Source: Sulfuritalea sp. (lineage in GTDB: Bacteria > Pseudomonadota > Gammaproteobacteria > Burkholderiales > Rhodocyclaceae). Taken from it: 64,000 nt of DNA. The notes under the pieces are model-generated. The model had not been told where the DNA came from. It worked only from the letters and a program-made list of their open reading frames with translations, and searched no databases. The first letter of the stretch is position 1, and the number at the start of each line of letters is the position of its first letter. Below, piece after piece: positions 1 to 11,455 of the stretch. The stretch lies in contig JADJUP010000008.1 in NCBI GenBank assembly GCA_016716965.1, forward strand, positions 1-64,000, given 5' to 3'. The position numbers and the translations under genes were made by a program.

Positions 1-729
1 CAGCATCGAACAGATGACCGCCAGCATCACGCAGAACACCGAGAACGCCAAGCGTCACCGACAACATGGCCACCAAGTCCTCGTCCGAAGCCGAACAGGG
101 CGGCAGCGCCGTCAAGGACACGGTCGAAGCCATGAAGTCCATCGCCGGCAAGATCGGCATCATCGACGACATCGCCTACCAGACCAACCTGCTGGCGCTC
201 AATGCCGCGATCGAAGCGGCGCGTGCCGGCGAGCATGGCAAGGGCTTCGCGGTGGTCGCCGCCGAAGTGCGCAAGCTCGCCGAACGCAGCCAGGTCGCCG
301 CGCAGGAGATCGGGCAACTGGCCGGTTCCTCCGTGAAGATGGCCGAACAGGCCGGCAAGCTGCTCGACGAGATGGTGCCCAGCATCAAGAAGACCTCCGA
401 CCTGGTGCAGGAGATCGCCGCCGCCAGCCAGGAGCAAAGCGCCGGCGTGGGCCAGATCAACGGCGCCATGGGGCAACTGAACAAGGCCACGCAGCAGAAC
501 GCCTCCTCCTCCGAGGAACTGGCCGCCACGGCCGAGGAAATGGGTGGCCAGGCCGCCCAGCTCCAGGAACTGATGGAGTTCTTCAAGATCGAGCAGGGCG
601 GCTCGAAAGTCGGCGCTGGCGGCAAGGCAAAGCGTGCCCGTCCGGCCGCACGCCGCACCCGCGCCTGCCCCGCGCGCGGCACGCAATGCGCCGGTGGCCG
701 CGGTCGAAGGCGACTTCGAGCGCTTCTGA
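1..729 (+). CDS. Methyl-accepting chemotaxis protein, 3' part only, two frame breaks
   Basis: The window opens inside a chemoreceptor gene, and only the cytoplasmic signalling helices remain, including the kinase-contact tip [19 protein letters not shown]. The frame breaks twice. There is an extra C at position 53: the sister receptor reads AAG-GTC at 2404-2409 where this gene reads AAG-C-GTC. One more extra base lies somewhere in 615-650. After the second break the correct frame gives a Pro/Ala-rich tail ending in DFERF at the TGA at 727-729. That aromatic pentapeptide resembles the C-terminal tether that recruits CheR or CheB in long receptors. The DNA of the signalling region is nearly identical to the receptor at 1432-3033. 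Either sequencing errors or a genuine pseudogene could explain the breaks. Ligand domain and membrane segments lie outside the window. Confidence 0.8.
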
Positions 730-749
730 GTCCGATACGGGAGAAGACC

Positions 750-1331
750 ATGGCAAACGTCGTCCAACAAGCCAGTGCCGCCCCGGTCCGTGCCGGCGGG
801 AAGCCGCCGGTGCTGCTCAATGCGCCGGACATCCAGCAGTACCTGACCTTCCTGCTTTCCGGCGAGATGTACGCGGTGGGCATCCTCAACGTCAAGGAGA
901 TCATCGAGTACGGCCAGCTCACGGAGATCCCGATGATGCCGGCCTTCATCCGCGGCGTGATCAACCTGCGCGGCGCGGTGGTGCCGGTGATCGACCTGGC
1001 GGCCCGCTTCGGCGGCGCCCCCAGCGAGCAGTCGCGTCGTACCTGCATCGTGATCATCGAGCTGGTGACCGAGGACGAGCATCACGATATCGGCATCGTG
1101 GTCGATGCCGTGTCGGAAGTGCTCGAGGTGTCCTCCGCCGACATCGAACCGGCGCCGAGCTTCGGCGCCCGCATCCGCGCCGACTTCATCGCCGGCATGG
1201 GCAAGATCGGCGGCAAGTTCGTCATCATGCTCGATATCAAGAAGGTTCTTTCGGTCGATGAGATCGCCGAACTGGCGACGGTATCTGGCGGCAGCGGCCG
1301 CTCGTCCGAAGCGGCAGGGGTCGCCGCGTGA
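750..1331 (+). CDS. cheW: CheW chemotaxis coupling protein
   Basis: This 193-residue CheW couples receptors to the CheA kinase in the cytoplasmic signalling array. The CheW fold occupies about residues 28-180. Its hallmark is the stretch [17 protein letters not shown], which contacts receptor tips and the CheA P5 domain. An N-terminal extension of about 27 residues precedes the fold. The ATG is chosen because GGGAG sits 7 bases upstream. The reading frame is open far upstream into the preceding receptor only because of that gene's frame breaks, so the apparent receptor-CheW fusion is not real. The gene lies 20 bp after the receptor stop and about 100 bp before the next receptor, so it may be cotranscribed with the former. 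The main cheA lies 17 kb away. Confidence 0.93.
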   Translation: MANVVQQASAAPVRAGGKPPVLLNAPDIQQYLTFLLSGEMYAVGILNVKEIIEYGQLTEIPMMPAFIRGVINLRGAVVPVIDLAARFGGAPSEQSRRTCIVIIELVTEDEHHDIGIVVDAVSEVLEVSSADIEPAPSFGARIRADFIAGMGKIGGKFVIMLDIKKVLSVDEIAELATVSGGSGRSSEAAGVAA

Positions 1332-1362
1332 CATTCCGCGCCGTGTTGCCGGCACCGACTTT

Positions 1363-1383
1363 CCGCCTTTCGGCGAAAGGCGG
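1363..1383 (+). terminator. Hairpin after cheW, possible terminator or mRNA stabiliser
   Basis: A perfect 8-bp inverted repeat, CCGCCTTT and AAAGGCGG, with a 5-base loop lies 32 bp after the cheW stop. There is no run of T residues after it, so it is not a classical intrinsic terminator. It could attenuate transcription or mark the cheW transcript end. Confidence 0.4.
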
Positions 1384-1407
1384 CGCCGCGCGCGACGCGG
1401 GTATTCG

Positions 1408-1421
1408 CGGCATTAATGCCG
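1408..1421. promoter_or_regulatory. 14-bp perfect palindrome just upstream of the haem-type chemoreceptor
   Basis: CGGCATTAATGCCG is a perfect palindrome ending 10 bases before the receptor ATG at 1432. It could be an operator half-site pair, or in RNA a small hairpin beside the ribosome-binding site GGACAGG. No regulator can be assigned from the sequence. Confidence 0.35.
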
Positions 1422-1431
1422 GACAGGCATC

Positions 1432-3033
1432 ATGAACGGCGCTTTTGCAAGGATGCCCTTGTGGCTGCGGCTGACCGCCGTCGCCTTCCTTGCGCTGGCA
1501 GTACTGATCGGCGGCACCATCGCCTGGAGCAGCCGCCACAACCGCGACGCGGCGATCAACCAGGCCGTGGCGTTATCGCTGAGCCTGCACGAGTCGACCA
1601 TGGCGGGACTCACCGCCATGATGATCACCGAAACCATGCACAAGGCACACCTGCTGCTGGACCAGGTCAAGCAGATGGAATCGGTGCGCGAGTTGCGCGT
1701 GGTACCGACCGACGTGGCCCTGCTCGGCGTCGAAAGCTCCAAGGACGAGGGCAAGCCGCGCAACAACCTGAAGCCGACGGCGCAGGAGAGCAAGGTCATT
1801 GCCTCCGGCATGGACCTGGTCGAAACCGGGCGCGACGGAAAGGGTTCCTACCTGCTGGTGATACGACCGACGAAGAACGTCAAGAAGTACCTCGGCAAGA
1901 ATTGCCTCGAATGCCACGACGCCGACGAAAACGCCGTGCTGGGCGTGATCAGCATGAAGATTTCGCTGAACCAGGTGGACGCCGCCGCGGCCGACTTCCT
2001 GTGGAAGAACATCCTGGTTTCCGGACTTTCCGCGCTGCTGATGCTTGGCTTGCTCGGCTTCGGCATACGCCGCTTCCAGCAGCGGGTCATCGGCGGTGAA
2101 CCGGCCGAGGTCGCCACCCTGGTGTCGAAGGTCGCGGCTGGCGACCTCGCCGTACGCATCGACGTGAAGCCGGGCGACACCTCCAGCATCACGGCGGCGG
2201 TGGAATCCATGGTGGTGAAGCTGGCCGGAATCATCAACGAAGTCACCCACAATGCCGACGCCCTGACCAACGCCTCTGGACAGGTTTCCGCAACGGCGCA
2301 GTCATTGTCGCAGTCCTCCTCGCAACAGGCGGCCTCCGTCGAACAGACGACCGCCAGCATCGAGCAGATGAGTGCATCGATATCCCGCAACACCGAGAAC
2401 GCCAAGGTCACCGACAAGATCGCCGCTACCGCCGCGCGGCAGGCCGAGGAAGGCGGCAGCGCCGTCAAGGACACGGTCGAAGCCATGAAGTCCATCGCCG
2501 GCAAGATCGGCATCATCGACGACATCGCCTACCAGACCAACCTGCTGGCCCTGAACGCCGCGATCGAAGCGGCGCGCGCCGGCGAGCACGGCAAGGGCTT
2601 CGCGGTGGTCGCCGCCGAAGTGCGCAAGCTCGCCGAACGCAGCCAGGTCGCCGCGCAGGAGATCGGGCAACTGGCCGGGTCGAGTGTGAAGATGGCCGAA
2701 CAGGCCGGCAAGCTGCTCGACGAAATGGTGCCCAGCATCAAGAAGACCTCCGACCTCGTTCAGGAAATCGCTGCCGCCAGTAAGGAACAGAGTGCCGGCG
2801 TGGGCCAGATCAACGGCGCCATGGGGCAGTTGAACAAGGCCACCCAGCAGAACGCCTCCGCCTCCGAGGAACTGGCCGCCACCGCCGAAGAGATGGGTGG
2901 CCAGGCCGCCCAGCTCCAGGAACTGATGGACTTCTTCAACATCGATGCACCGGATGCCGCCGCCAAATCGCCTGGCGGGATAAATGAAGACAGATCAAGT
3001 GCACGGGACGACGTGCAAAGGAGAAAGCCATGA
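1432..3033 (+). CDS. Methyl-accepting chemotaxis protein with periplasmic c-type haem motif
   Basis: This 533-residue transmembrane chemoreceptor has a first membrane helix at about residues 11-32, a periplasmic domain at about 33-193, a second helix at 194-213, a HAMP linker to about 265 and a standard signalling domain. The periplasmic domain contains CLECH at residues 158-162, a CXXCH motif for covalent haem c. Haem-carrying periplasmic sensor domains of this kind are known in chemoreceptors and kinases that sense redox state or gases. Oxygen, NO or redox potential are therefore plausible signals here (inference). The stop overlaps the next receptor's start as ATGA, indicating translational coupling. 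Its signalling domain is almost identical in DNA to the fragment at the window start. Confidence 0.9.
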   Translation: MNGAFARMPLWLRLTAVAFLALAVLIGGTIAWSSRHNRDAAINQAVALSLSLHESTMAGLTAMMITETMHKAHLLLDQVKQMESVRELRVVPTDVALLGVESSKDEGKPRNNLKPTAQESKVIASGMDLVETGRDGKGSYLLVIRPTKNVKKYLGKNCLECHDADENAVLGVISMKISLNQVDAAAADFLWKNILVSGLSALLMLGLLGFGIRRFQQRVIGGEPAEVATLVSKVAAGDLAVRIDVKPGDTSSITAAVESMVVKLAGIINEVTHNADALTNASGQVSATAQSLSQSSSQQAASVEQTTASIEQMSASISRNTENAKVTDKIAATAARQAEEGGSAVKDTVEAMKSIAGKIGIIDDIAYQTNLLALNAAIEAARAGEHGKGFAVVAAEVRKLAERSQVAAQEIGQLAGSSVKMAEQAGKLLDEMVPSIKKTSDLVQEIAAASKEQSAGVGQINGAMGQLNKATQQNASASEELAATAEEMGGQAAQLQELMDFFNIDAPDAAAKSPGGINEDRSSARDDVQRRKP

Positions 3034-4946
3034 AAGCGCTGGGATCGATTCGCGTTCGCCTGTTGCTGCTCTATTCACTGCTGGTGCTCGGCACGGCGTG
3101 GTATGTGGTTTCCAGCATTCTCCAGGAGGTCACCAACCTGCAAGATGGCAACCGCATCGCGGCAGTGACCCGGCTCGCCGTGGCCAGCAGCGCGCTGGTC
3201 CATGAATTGCAGAAGGAACGCGGACTGTCGGCCGGCTTCATCGCCTCGAAGGGGGAGAAGTTCCGCGATGCACTGTCCAAGCAGCGTGGCGACACGGACG
3301 CTCGCCGCAAGGCACTGACGACGATCATGGCGTCTCACCTCGACCAGGCCCCCCCGGCAATCGCCGATACCCTGAAAAAGGCCGGCGATGCGATCGCCGC
3401 GCTCGACGCCCGCCGCCAGCAAGTCAGCGCGCTGACGCTGGCCGGACCGGAATCGTTCGCCTTTTACACCAGCACCATCGACAACTTCCTTGCCACGCTC
3501 AACCTGGTGGCACCGAGCCTGGCCGACGCCGGCATGGCGCGCCGCTATTCGGCGTACGTCATGTTCCTCCACGCCAAGGAACAGGCCGGACGCGAACGGG
3601 CCACGGTCAATGGCATCTTCGCCGCCGACCGCCCGCTGGTGGTATCGCTGTTCCAGCGCCTGCAAGGACTTATTACGGCCCAGGAAATCTACCTCGCCAG
3701 CTTCCGCAACCTGGCCGACGCCGAGTCCACCCAGGCGCTTGCCGCGTTGCTGGCGGACAAGCCATCGCAGGAAACCAACCGCATGCGCGCCATCGCCATC
3801 GAGCAGGCCTTCCTCGGCAATTTCGAGGTGGAGCCGGCGACCTGGTTTGCCACCATCACCGCCAAGATCGATGCCATGAAGGGGCTTGAAGACCGGCTTG
3901 CCGCCGGCATCGAGAAGGAATCCGCAAACCTGATCGCCAGCGCCCGCGCCGGCCTGGCGATCGACCTGGCGGTGGTGCTCGTGATCGCCTTCAGCATGAG
4001 CTTCGTCGTCCTCCTGACGCGCCTGCTGCGCGACGTGGCCGATGCCTCGCGCGCGGCGCGCGACATCGCGGACGGTGACCTGACGATCCAGGTCCGGGTG
4101 GACCGCAAGGACGAAATCGGCGAACTGCAGGTTTCGATCGACCGCATCGTGAAGAAGCTGTCGCAGACCATGGGCGAGGTCATGACCACGGCCGATGCGC
4201 TCAACGGTGCGGTGGCCCAGGTTTCGGCAACAGCGCAGTCACTGTCGCAGTCGGCCTCTGAACAGGCGGCGACGGTCGAACAATCGACCGCAAGCATCGT
4301 GGACATGGGCGAATCCATCAAACTCAACACCAGCAATGCCAAGTCAACCGAAACCATGGCGGCCGAAGCGGCAGCCCAGGCCGTCGAAGGCGGACGCACG
4401 GTGCGCGAAACGGCCGAAGCAATGCAGGCCATCGCCGGACGGATCGGCATCATCGACGACATCGCCTACCAGACCAACCTGCTGGCGCTCAATGCCGCCA
4501 TCGAGGCGGCGCGGGCGGGAACGGCCGGCCGCGGCTTCGCGGTGGTCGCCGCCGAGGTCCGCAAGCTGGCCGAGCGCAGCCAGATCGCTGCCCAGGAAAT
4601 CGGCAAGCTGGCCGATAGCAGCGTGCAGACTGCCGAGAAGGCCGGCAAGCTGCTGGACCGAATGCTGCCCAGCATCACCCGAACCTCCGACCTGGTGCAC
4701 GAAATTGCCGCCGCGAGCGACGACCAGGGCATCGGCGTGGAACAGATCGGACGCGCCATGGGCCAACTGAACCAGACCACCCAGCACAACGCGGCGGCCT
4801 CCGAAGAACTCGCGGCGACGGCGGAAGAAATGTCCGGCAATGCCATGCAATTGCAGGAACTGATGGAATTTTTTCACATCGAACAATCGAAAGTCGGCGC
4901 TGGCGGTACGGGAAACCCGCCGGGTACCGTAGAGTCGGGAAAGTGA
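3030..4946 (+). CDS. NIT-domain methyl-accepting chemotaxis protein
   Basis: This 638-residue chemoreceptor has a membrane helix at residues 8-29 and a long periplasmic NIT domain at about 45-300. That family was defined in nitrate/nitrite-responsive regulators, and its signature [17 protein letters not shown] is visible near residue 60. A second helix lies at about 310-332, followed by HAMP and a signalling domain containing [19 protein letters not shown]. Nitrate or nitrite is therefore a reasonable ligand guess. The tail ends without an aromatic tethering pentapeptide. The gene overlaps the haem-type receptor by 4 bp and lies 9 bp before the HD-GYP gene, so both receptors and the c-di-GMP enzyme are probably made from one mRNA. 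Confidence 0.9.
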   Translation: MKALGSIRVRLLLLYSLLVLGTAWYVVSSILQEVTNLQDGNRIAAVTRLAVASSALVHELQKERGLSAGFIASKGEKFRDALSKQRGDTDARRKALTTIMASHLDQAPPAIADTLKKAGDAIAALDARRQQVSALTLAGPESFAFYTSTIDNFLATLNLVAPSLADAGMARRYSAYVMFLHAKEQAGRERATVNGIFAADRPLVVSLFQRLQGLITAQEIYLASFRNLADAESTQALAALLADKPSQETNRMRAIAIEQAFLGNFEVEPATWFATITAKIDAMKGLEDRLAAGIEKESANLIASARAGLAIDLAVVLVIAFSMSFVVLLTRLLRDVADASRAARDIADGDLTIQVRVDRKDEIGELQVSIDRIVKKLSQTMGEVMTTADALNGAVAQVSATAQSLSQSASEQAATVEQSTASIVDMGESIKLNTSNAKSTETMAAEAAAQAVEGGRTVRETAEAMQAIAGRIGIIDDIAYQTNLLALNAAIEAARAGTAGRGFAVVAAEVRKLAERSQIAAQEIGKLADSSVQTAEKAGKLLDRMLPSITRTSDLVHEIAAASDDQGIGVEQIGRAMGQLNQTTQHNAAASEELAATAEEMSGNAMQLQELMEFFHIEQSKVGAGGTGNPPGTVESGK

Positions 4947-4955
4947 CAGGAGCCC

Positions 4956-6101
4956 ATGAACACGCCACGTGAGATCCTCTACAGCGAGCCCTCGCTTTCC
5001 GCCGATGCGGTGAAGGGTTCGTTGCTGCTCATCGTCGACGATGTGCCGGCCAACCTGAGCATCCTCGGCGACCTGCTGCACGACGCCGGCTATCAGGTCA
5101 AGGCCGCCACCTCGGGCCGCGCGGCCCTGCGCTACGCCACCCAGGAACCGCGCCCGGCGCTGATCGTGCTCGACGTGATGATGCCGGAGATGGACGGCTA
5201 CCAGGTGCTCTCCGCGCTTCGGCAGAACCCGCTGACGCGCGACATTCCGGTGATATTCCTGACCGCGCTGGACAACGCGCGCGACGAGGAGCGCGGCTTC
5301 CAGCATGGAGCGGCCGACTACATTACCAAGCCGATCAAGCCCGACGTGGTCCTGGCGCGCGTGCGCAGCCAGTTGCTGGCACGCCTCGCGGGGAACTGGC
5401 TGCGCGACCAGAACGCGGCGCTGGAAGCCGAAGTCGCCCGGCGCATGGAGGAAAACGAACTGATCCAGGCCGTCAGCATCCGCGCCCTGGCCCACCTCGC
5501 GGAGACCCGCGACCCGGAAACCGGCAACCACATCCTGCGCACCCAGGGCTATGTGCGCCTGCTGGCCACGCGCCTGCAGACCCACGCCCGCTTTGCCGCC
5601 ACGCTCGACGACGCCTACATCAAGATGCTGGCCGCCTCGGCGCCGCTGCACGATATCGGCAAGGTCGGCATTCCCGATTCCATCCTGCAAAAGCCGGGCA
5701 AGCTGACGCCGGAGGAATGGGAAATCATGAAGACCCATTCCAAGCTCGGCAGCGACGCCATCGAGCAGGCCGAGCGCGACATGGATCGCCCGGTGGAGTT
5801 TCTCGCGCTGGCCAAGGAAGTCGCCCACTGGCACCACGAGCGCTGGGACGGCCGCGGCTATCCCGACGGCCTGAAGGAAGACGCGATCCCCCTTTCGGCG
5901 CGCCTGATGACCATGGCCGACGTGTTCGACGCCCTGATTTCCAAGCGCTGCTACAAGGATGCGATGCCGCTGGCCGAGGTCGCCGACATCATCAGTTCCG
6001 AGCGCGACCGCCAGTTCGACCCCGATATTACCGATGCATTCCTCGCCGGATTCGAGGAATTCGCGGCAATTGCGGCGCAGCACAGCGACTCGGCGACATG
6101 A
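4956..6101 (+). CDS. Response regulator with HD-GYP c-di-GMP phosphodiesterase domain (RpfG family)
   Basis: This 381-residue cytoplasmic two-domain protein has an N-terminal receiver (residues 23-140) with acidic pair D28/D29, phosphorylation site D73 and conserved K125. A coiled linker leads to an HD-GYP domain with [10 protein letters not shown] at 232-241 and [11 protein letters not shown] near residue 293. HD-GYP proteins hydrolyse c-di-GMP using a di- or trinuclear iron centre, and all motif residues appear intact. AGGAG-like bases precede the ATG. The next gene, a hybrid kinase, starts inside its stop codon as ATGA. That kinase is the natural candidate to phosphorylate the receiver, which would link sensing to lower c-di-GMP and motility. 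Confidence 0.93.
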   Translation: MNTPREILYSEPSLSADAVKGSLLLIVDDVPANLSILGDLLHDAGYQVKAATSGRAALRYATQEPRPALIVLDVMMPEMDGYQVLSALRQNPLTRDIPVIFLTALDNARDEERGFQHGAADYITKPIKPDVVLARVRSQLLARLAGNWLRDQNAALEAEVARRMEENELIQAVSIRALAHLAETRDPETGNHILRTQGYVRLLATRLQTHARFAATLDDAYIKMLAASAPLHDIGKVGIPDSILQKPGKLTPEEWEIMKTHSKLGSDAIEQAERDMDRPVEFLALAKEVAHWHHERWDGRGYPDGLKEDAIPLSARLMTMADVFDALISKRCYKDAMPLAEVADIISSERDRQFDPDITDAFLAGFEEFAAIAAQHSDSAT

Positions 6102-9100
6102 ATCCCCTCCCGCCGAACAGGGCAGGCCGCAACCGTACCGCCGTCCTGGCGGTGGTACTGGGCTATGCCGCGTTCGGTGCGCTATGGATATTGCTCTCCG
6201 ACGCAGCAGTCCGCCGCGTACTGGACGATCCGGCGCTGATCGCAGTGGCGGGCACGCTCAAGGGCCTGACATTCGTCGCAGTCACCGCGCTGCTGCTGTA
6301 TCTGTTGCTGACCGGATTCGGCTTTTCCCCGGGTCCCTTCTCGCCGCGTCCGCGCCGCTCGCTGCGACTGCCGCTGGCGCTGATCGGCCTGGTCGTGCTT
6401 GGCGCGACAGCGACCGCCATCCAGTTCCGGCTTGCGGAGCACCGGCAAACCGAAGCAAGCCGCATGCAAGCCATCACCGATACCAAGACGCGGCAGATTG
6501 TCGACTGGCTGCGCGAACGCCGCGGTGATGCCCTGCATCTGGCCACCGACCGCAGCCTCGCCGAGGACTATGCGGGCTGGACGACAAGCAAGGACCCGCG
6601 GGCCTACTCGGAATTGATCCTCCACCTCGACAACTACCGGGTCACCAAGCCCTATGCCTCGGTGACGCTGCTCGACGCGGCCGGGCAAACCCTCTGGAGT
6701 TCCACCGGCGACGCCGCTCCGCGCGACCCGCGCCTGCTGCTCGCTGCCGGCGGCGCCATCGAGCGACAGGCGGCCGGCTTGCCCCTGCCCTACCGCGATG
6801 CGTCCGAACGCCTTCACATCGCCTTCATGGCGCCCCTGGCGACCAAACCCGGCCAGCCGGGCGGCGTGGTGATCCTTGGAGTCGATCCGGCCCGAGAACT
6901 CTTCCCGCTGCTGCAATCATGGCCGGTGCCGAGCGCCAGCGCGGAAGTCCTGCTGTTCCGCCGCGACGGCGATCAGGTGCTCTACCTCAACGAATTGCGC
7001 CACACCGCGGACGCAGCGACAAAGCTGCGCGCGCCGATCGCGACGCCGGCACTGCTGGCGGCGCAGACCCTGCGCGACGAAATCGAGCCGGGCCGAATGT
7101 TCGAGGGCGAGGATTACCGTGGCGTGGCAGTCCTTGGCGTGGCACGCCCCGTCCCCGGCACCAATTGGCACCTCATTGCCAAGATCGATCGCGCCGAGCT
7201 GTTCGAAAAGGCCTGGCTGGAGAGCCTCTGGATCGGGCTGGCGGGCTTGATGGCCCTGTTCCTGGCGGCCATCGGCGCCATCCTCTGGCGCCAGCATCAC
7301 CGACTCGCCGAGACGGCACGCGAAAGCGCCGAGCGCGCGGAAAAGCTGCGCTCGCTGGAACTGCTGGACGCGCTGGCGCGCGGCTCCGACGACGCGATTT
7401 TCGTCAAGGACGAAGCGGGTCGCTATCTGCTGTTCAATCCAGTCGCCGCGCGCTTCGTCGGCAAGGATGCCGCCGACGTGATCGGCAGGACCGACAGCGA
7501 ACTGTTTGCTCCGGAAGAAGCGCAACGGCTGATGGAGCTCGACCACGACCTGCGCGAAGCCAATTGCATCCGTACCTGCGAAGAGTCACTCGCCGGCAGC
7601 AGCGGCAGTCGCACCCTGCTGTCCACCAGGGGTCCGCTTCATGATGACGAAGGCAAGGTGATCGGTACCTTCGGCATCTCCCGCGACATCACCGAACGCA
7701 AGCAGATGGAACGCGACCTCGCCGCGACCGCCGCGTCGCTCAAGGATTCCCTGGCACGGGCGCAACTGCTGCTCGACTCGGCGATGGACGCCGTCATTTG
7801 CATCGACCAGGACGGTATCGTCCAGGCCTGGAATGCCAGCGCCGAGAACATTTTTCAATACCCGGCCGAGAAGGCCCTGGGTCATTCGCTGGGTGACCTG
7901 ATCGTGCCGCCCGCCTATCGCGAGCGCCATCGCCTGGGCCTCGAACGCTTCATCCGTACCGGCCAGCGCAATGTTGTCGGCAAGCGCCTGGAACAGATCG
8001 GGATGCGCGCCGACGGCGCCGAGTTTCCGATCGAGCTGACCATCGGCGCCCTGCGCGACGGCGAAAAGTACCTGTTCACCGCCTATATCCGCGACATCAG
8101 CGAACGGCGGGCCGCGGAGGATATCCTGCGCGCCTCGGAGCAACGCTTCCGCGATCTCGTCAACACCACCGACGGCATCGTCTGGGAAGCCGACGCGACC
8201 ACCTTCGAATTCACTTTCGTCAATCCCCAGGCCGAGCGCCTGTTGGGCTATGCGGCCAGCGAATGGACACAGCCCGGATTCTGGGTGCGTCACCTGCATC
8301 CGGAAGACAGGGAATGGGCGCCGGAGTACCGTTCCGACTGTGCAAAGCGGCGCGAACCCTACAACCTGGAATATCGCCTGATCGCCCGCGATGGCCGCAC
8401 CGTCTGGGTCCATGACAAAGTCACGGTGGTCACCAAGGATGGCGCGCCGCGCTGGCTGCGCGGCATCATGATGGACGTCAGCGAACGCCGCGAATCCGAC
8501 GAAATGCTTAGAAAGCTGTCGCTGGCCGTTGAACAAAGCCCGGAAAGCATCGTCATCACCAACATCAAGGCGGAAATCGAATACGTCAACGAAGCCTTCT
8601 GCCGGACCACCGGCTTTCGTCGCGACGAAGTCCTCGGCAAGAATCCGCGCATCCTGCATTCCGGGCAGACGCCGCCAGAAACCTATGCATCGATGTGGGA
8701 GCAACTGGTCCAAGGCCTGCCCTGGAAAGGGGAGTTTTTCAACCGACGGAAGGATGGCAGCGAGTACGTGGAATTCGCGATCGTCACGCCCATCCACCAG
8801 CCCGACGGTTCCATCAGCCATTACGTCGCGGTGAAGGAGGACATCACCGAAAAGCGGCGCGTCGGCCGGGAACTCGACCAGCACCGTCATCACCTGGAGC
8901 AACTGGTGGCCAACAGAACCGTACAACTCGAGGAAGCGCGGCGCCATGCCGAGGCTGCGAACGTGGCCAAGAGCACCTTCCTGGCCAACATGAGCCATGA
9001 GATCCGCACGCCGATGAATGCCATCGTCGGACTTACCTACATCCTGCGCCGCACCCAGCCGACCCCGGAGCAGGCCGAGAAACTGACCAAGATCGACGAG

Positions 9101-10792
9101 GCAGCGGAACATCTGCTGGCGATCATCAACGACATCCTCGACCTGTCCAAGATCGAGGCCGGCAAGCTGACACTTGAACAAACCGATTTCTCGCTCTCGG
9201 CGATCCTCGACCACACCCAGTCGCTGATCGCGGAACAGGCGCACGCCAAGGGCATCGACGTCCGGCTCGAATGCGAAGGCGTACCCCACTGGTTGCGTGG
9301 CGATCCGACGCGCCTGCGCCAGGCACTGCTCAACTACGCCGTCAATGCCGTCAAGTTCACAAAACGCGGCACGATCACTCTGCGCGCCCTGCTGGAAGAG
9401 GAAACCGCGGAGGACGTGAAGATCCGCTTCGAAGTCGAAGACACCGGCATCGGCATCCCCGCCGACCAGCTACCAGGCCTGTTCCAGGCCTTCGTCCAGG
9501 CCGATGCGTCCACCACCCGCACCTATGGCGGCACCGGCCTCGGGCTGGCGATCAGCCGCCGCCTGGCAACCATGATGGACGGCGAATCCGGCGTCGAAAG
9601 CGAAGTTGGACGCGGCAGCACCTTCTGGTTCACCGTGCGGCTGCAACGCGGCCACGGCATCGTGCCCACTGCCAAGAAGCTGCCGGCCTCGACAGACGAC
9701 GACATCGAATCCGAACTGCGCCACCGCCATGCCGGGGCCCGGATCCTGCTGGCCGAGGACAACGCGGTCAATCGGGAAGTCGCACTGGAACTGATCCATG
9801 CCGCCGGACTGACCGCGGACATCGCGAAGAACGGCGGCGAAGCGGTCGCCAAGGCCACCAACATCGCCTACGACCTGATCCTGATGGACATCCAGATGCC
9901 AGTTCTGAACGGCATCGACGCCACGCGCGCGATACGGCTGCTGCCTGGTGGCGCCCGCACCCCGATTCTGGCCATGACCGCGAACGCCTTCGACGAGGAT
10001 CGCAACGCCTGCCGGGAGGCCGGAATGAGCGATTTCGTTGCCAAGCCGGTCGACCCGCCACAGTTCTACGCGAGCTTGCTGAAGTGGCTGCCGGGCAACG
10101 GCAAGGCTGGCGGCGCAAGCGAAGGCAGCATCGTCGTGCCCGCCGCGGAGACGGCGGCGCCACGACCGATGCAAACCGATGAGTTGTTGCGGCGGCGACT
10201 GGCGGGAATACCGGGCCTCGATCTGGGCCTGGGCCTGGCAATGATGCGCGGCAACGTCGACAAGTTCGCCCGCCTGCTGGTCCTCTTTGCCGACGGGTAC
10301 TACCAGCACGCCGACCAGATCCTGTCGCGGCTTGCCGCCGGCGACCTCGCGGCGATCGAACCGCTGGCGCATTCGCTGCGCGGATCCGCCGGCATGCTCG
10401 GCGCCGTCGGTGTCTCGGAAGCGGCGAGCGCGGTATTGTCCGCCATGGATAACAACCAGGGTGTCGAGGAAATCCGTCGCCTGAGCATGGACCTCGCCGA
10501 GAATCTGTCGCGACTGGTGGCCAACATCCGCGAAGAATCGGCCGAACTGGCCGAACCCCGGGAAGTCGTGCAAAGGCCCACGCGCCTTTCCGAGGTCCTC
10601 AGCCAACTTGAGAACTTCCTCGAACAGGGCGACATGGCGGCAAGCTATCTGGCCAAGGAGGAGGCAGAGTTGCTGACCAGTGCCATGGGGCCGGTCGCCG
10701 CCGCGATGCAGGACCGGATCGAGGCCTTCGACTATGAAGCTGCCGCAGCCACCTTGCGCGAGTTCCGCAGCAGTGCGGGCGTCGCCGCGTGA
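6098..10792 (+). CDS. Multi-PAS hybrid sensor histidine kinase with receiver and Hpt domains
   Basis: This protein of about 1564 residues starts at the ATG overlapping the HD-GYP stop. Two or three N-terminal membrane helices surround a periplasmic sensor region (about residues 120-370). Four PAS domains follow, then HisKA with H967 in [12 protein letters not shown], an HATPase domain with DTGIGIP and GGTGLGLAI, a receiver with D1264 in LMDIQMP, and a C-terminal Hpt domain with H1425 in AHSLRGSAG. In the Hpt motif the usual lysine is arginine. The complete phosphorelay suggests transfer to a separate output regulator. Candidates are the adjacent HD-GYP protein and the convergent FixJ-like regulator 27 bp downstream. 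The kinase core is closely related to that at 30038-33580, indicating paralogy. Confidence 0.92.
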   Translation: MNPLPPNRAGRNRTAVLAVVLGYAAFGALWILLSDAAVRRVLDDPALIAVAGTLKGLTFVAVTALLLYLLLTGFGFSPGPFSPRPRRSLRLPLALIGLVVLGATATAIQFRLAEHRQTEASRMQAITDTKTRQIVDWLRERRGDALHLATDRSLAEDYAGWTTSKDPRAYSELILHLDNYRVTKPYASVTLLDAAGQTLWSSTGDAAPRDPRLLLAAGGAIERQAAGLPLPYRDASERLHIAFMAPLATKPGQPGGVVILGVDPARELFPLLQSWPVPSASAEVLLFRRDGDQVLYLNELRHTADAATKLRAPIATPALLAAQTLRDEIEPGRMFEGEDYRGVAVLGVARPVPGTNWHLIAKIDRAELFEKAWLESLWIGLAGLMALFLAAIGAILWRQHHRLAETARESAERAEKLRSLELLDALARGSDDAIFVKDEAGRYLLFNPVAARFVGKDAADVIGRTDSELFAPEEAQRLMELDHDLREANCIRTCEESLAGSSGSRTLLSTRGPLHDDEGKVIGTFGISRDITERKQMERDLAATAASLKDSLARAQLLLDSAMDAVICIDQDGIVQAWNASAENIFQYPAEKALGHSLGDLIVPPAYRERHRLGLERFIRTGQRNVVGKRLEQIGMRADGAEFPIELTIGALRDGEKYLFTAYIRDISERRAAEDILRASEQRFRDLVNTTDGIVWEADATTFEFTFVNPQAERLLGYAASEWTQPGFWVRHLHPEDREWAPEYRSDCAKRREPYNLEYRLIARDGRTVWVHDKVTVVTKDGAPRWLRGIMMDVSERRESDEMLRKLSLAVEQSPESIVITNIKAEIEYVNEAFCRTTGFRRDEVLGKNPRILHSGQTPPETYASMWEQLVQGLPWKGEFFNRRKDGSEYVEFAIVTPIHQPDGSISHYVAVKEDITEKRRVGRELDQHRHHLEQLVANRTVQLEEARRHAEAANVAKSTFLANMSHEIRTPMNAIVGLTYILRRTQPTPEQAEKLTKIDEAAEHLLAIINDILDLSKIEAGKLTLEQTDFSLSAILDHTQSLIAEQAHAKGIDVRLECEGVPHWLRGDPTRLRQALLNYAVNAVKFTKRGTITLRALLEEETAEDVKIRFEVEDTGIGIPADQLPGLFQAFVQADASTTRTYGGTGLGLAISRRLATMMDGESGVESEVGRGSTFWFTVRLQRGHGIVPTAKKLPASTDDDIESELRHRHAGARILLAEDNAVNREVALELIHAAGLTADIAKNGGEAVAKATNIAYDLILMDIQMPVLNGIDATRAIRLLPGGARTPILAMTANAFDEDRNACREAGMSDFVAKPVDPPQFYASLLKWLPGNGKAGGASEGSIVVPAAETAAPRPMQTDELLRRRLAGIPGLDLGLGLAMMRGNVDKFARLLVLFADGYYQHADQILSRLAAGDLAAIEPLAHSLRGSAGMLGAVGVSEAASAVLSAMDNNQGVEEIRRLSMDLAENLSRLVANIREESAELAEPREVVQRPTRLSEVLSQLENFLEQGDMAASYLAKEEAELLTSAMGPVAAAMQDRIEAFDYEAAAATLREFRSSAGVAA

Positions 10793-10819
10793 GGCGCGAC
10801 GTCCACCTGACCAGGCATG

Positions 10820-11455
10820 CTAGCTTTTGCCGGGCATGAATTCCATCGTCAGTCGCACCAGTTCGGCGATCGACCCGGCCTGCAGCTTCTGCATGATCAG
10901 GTGCCGGTAGGTTTCGGCGGTACGCTGGCTGATGCCCAGTTCGTGGGCGATGGTCTTGGTCAGCTTGCCCTCGAACACGCCTTCGAGGACCTCCCGTTCT
11001 CGGGGAGTCAATAGTGCCATGCGCTCGCCGATTTCCCTGCTGCGCGCCTGTATCTCGGCACGCGCCCGGTCGATGCGCAAGCCGTCCTGGATGCGGTCGA
11101 GCAGGCGTTGCGTGGAAAACGGCTTCTGGAAGAAGTCCAGCGCCCCGCCCCGCATGGCGCGCACCACCGAAGGCACCTCGGCATAACTCGATATGAATAT
11201 GATCGGCAGGTCGATGCCCTGGTGCCGCAGTTCGTCCTGCAGTTCCAGGCCGCTCATGCCGGGCATGCGAACGTCGGTGACTATGCAACCGGCAAGCGAC
11301 GACAGATCCTGTTTGAGGAAGCTGGGCGCGTCGTTGAACACCGCATAGGGCAGGCCCACCGACTCGACAAGGTCGACCAGGAGAAAGGTGATTACCTGGT
11401 CGTCGTCGATCAGATAGACGTTCGGCTGGGGTCGGTCGGGTTTCTTGGTAGACAT
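10820..11455 (-). CDS. FixJ/NarL-type response regulator with LuxR HTH
   Basis: This 211-residue transcriptional regulator has a receiver (residues about 12-125) with D18/D19 in LIDDD, phosphorylation site in IVTDVRMPGMSG and K112 in QKPF. A C-terminal LuxR-type helix-turn-helix follows (LTPREREVLEGV and KTIAHELGISQRTAETYR). The FixJ subfamily activates promoters when phosphorylated by a cognate kinase. It converges on the hybrid kinase gene with a 27-bp gap, so the two may be a pair. A 21-bp element repeated elsewhere in the window lies 68-88 bp upstream of its start and could be its own operator. Confidence 0.92.
   Translation of the reverse strand: MSTKKPDRPQPNVYLIDDDQVITFLLVDLVESVGLPYAVFNDAPSFLKQDLSSLAGCIVTDVRMPGMSGLELQDELRHQGIDLPIIFISSYAEVPSVVRAMRGGALDFFQKPFSTQRLLDRIQDGLRIDRARAEIQARSREIGERMALLTPREREVLEGVFEGKLTKTIAHELGISQRTAETYRHLIMQKLQAGSIAELVRLTMEFMPGKS

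Noticed and set aside
66..1331. Apparent receptor-CheW fusion protein of 421 residues
   Set aside because: The joining peptide is the wrong frame of a receptor tail that reads correctly to DFERF in the next frame, and CheW has its own ATG and ribosome site.
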